A stretch of DNA of 45,991 nucleotides from Antrodiella citrinella (taxonomy: Eukaryota; Basidiomycota; Agaricomycetes; Polyporales; Steccherinaceae), in contig SGPM01000222.1 of NCBI GenBank assembly GCA_004802725.1, positions 1 to 45,991 of the forward strand. Direction: 5' to 3'. Positions 45,238 through 45,991 of this stretch are shown here, piece after piece (position 1 is the stretch's first letter; each line of letters begins with the position of its first letter). The translations under genes and the position numbers were made by a program. Below the pieces are notes generated by a model. The model saw only the letters and a list, made by a program, of their open reading frames with translations. It was not told where the DNA came from and did no database searches.

Positions 45238-45991
45238 CTGAATACATAGCTAGTGTTGTCCGGCGGCATCTGCAGCACAAGCTGTGCAAACAATGCAGCG
45301 GTCAACATCCGTCTAACGGCTTTCCTGGAATATTTCAAAGCATAGTAAGCAACCTACATTCTAATCCTTGTCCAAGGAGAGCGAGTGCTGCATGTTCATT
45401 GTGGCTTCAAACAGGTGTGAGACAGACCCCGTCCAGGTTCACCGCATGCGCACCTGCGTCGCGCTCGACTCTGTGTAACGCGTACAGAACTACTGATAGG
45501 AACGACTGTCTTCCGCACAGTACTAGAGGCTGACTGTGGGAGCCTAGTACAGAACTGCAATTCGTAAAAGCGCCGGTTCGTGCGGGGAGGTGAAGCGCAA
45601 AGGATAGATAAAGTGCTGACAAAAAGTCGTTGAATCCGGATCCGGCGAAATTTCCTAGTCTCCCAAGGCAGACCAGGATACGTGACCGAGAGACAAGTCG
45701 TGAGTCTACGATTTTTTTCTTTTTCAGACGACACTTTTCGGCGTTTTTTTCGTCGCGCGCCCTGTGTACCGCAAATTGCCGCGGCGCAAAGGATGCGTAT
45801 GTAAGGGGTTTTCGGGTGTTGCCGGACTACCTTAGGCCCTGTTCGGGAGCTCGAGTCGAGTCGAGTAGAGTCGAGTTGACCTGCCTTAAAAGGACGTGAG
45901 AATGATGTCGGGCAACGCGGACTGGACGCTGACTCGAGATCATGAGGGAGTGACTCTGGGGTGACGATTGTGGGTGACGATTAGATCATCA
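45238..45991. other. right-edge region, no gene supported
   Basis: Open frames here (for example 45396-45734, minus) start from non-ATG codons and show no motif. A short tandem repeat lies at 45851-45875. The plus strand at 45710-45735 has a long T run ending in CAG, which could be a splice acceptor of a gene extending beyond the window, but no exon was recognised after it. Confidence 0.35.
45851..45875 (+). repeat. TCGAG pentamer tandem repeat
   Basis: Five units of TCGAG in a row, the fourth reading TAGAG. A small microsatellite outside any recognised gene. Confidence 0.8.

Noticed and set aside
26405..45991. A secondary-metabolite cluster around the P450 genes
   Set aside because: No synthase, transferase or pathway regulator was recognised, and conserved housekeeping genes interrupt the P450s.

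Overview
The window looks like a fungal nuclear contig, most likely from a mushroom-forming basidiomycete (Agaricomycetes). Genes are compact and broken by many short GT-AG introns (about 45-100 bases). Gene content is typical fungal housekeeping (SWR1, CHL1, MGM101, DASH subunit SPC19, KEX1, a gephyrin-type Moco enzyme), plus a small group of cytochrome P450 genes. Five ambiguous bases (15313, 31470, 31536, 31545, 31563) show it is draft sequence. Protein names rest on recognised motifs, not on searches.

Layout. 1-225: 3' end of an unknown gene. 1134-2670 (-): glycerophosphodiester phosphodiesterase. 3455-5886 (+): MogA-MoeA fusion for molybdenum cofactor, with an apparent 1-base frameshift. 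6023-6798 (-): SPC19. 7604-10039 (-): KEX1 carboxypeptidase. 10386-11567 (+): ER thioredoxin-fold membrane protein. 11767-12829 (-): MGM101. 13532-13634 (+): intron-containing tRNA-Leu(AAG), next to an unrecognised gene fragment. 13845-15936 (+): ArsB/CitM-type anion permease. 16217-21668 (-): SWR1. 22541-23013 (-): small single-span membrane protein. 23502-26404 (+): SulP sulfate permease with STAS domain. 26660-27290 (-): P450 pseudogene. 27624-29755 (-): intact P450. 31272-34844 (+): CHL1/DDX11 helicase. 35123-35568 (-): 84-residue, ten-cysteine protein in four tiny exons. 36597-38270 (-): 3-hydroxyacyl-CoA dehydrogenase. 38604-40998 (-): TPR-Kelch-MYND protein. 41395-43515 (-): second intact P450. 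43516-45991: mostly unassigned, with possible degraded coding sequence.

The left two thirds is conserved housekeeping: chromosome biology (SPC19, SWR1, CHL1), mitochondrial DNA maintenance (MGM101), the secretory pathway (KEX1 and the ER thioredoxin-like protein, divergently transcribed) and transport. From about 26.4 kb the character turns accessory: related P450s, a decayed copy, and long gene-poor spacers, interrupted by conserved CHL1 and the dehydrogenase. Clusters of ACGCGT (MluI cell-cycle box) upstream of CHL1 and SPC19 suggest G1/S control of the chromosome genes.

The observations most worth a second look are the tiny ten-cysteine protein, the clustered ACGCGT boxes, the MoeA frameshift, the TPR-Kelch-MYND architecture, and the decayed P450 beside an intact relative. 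I did not find a clearly new multi-gene system.
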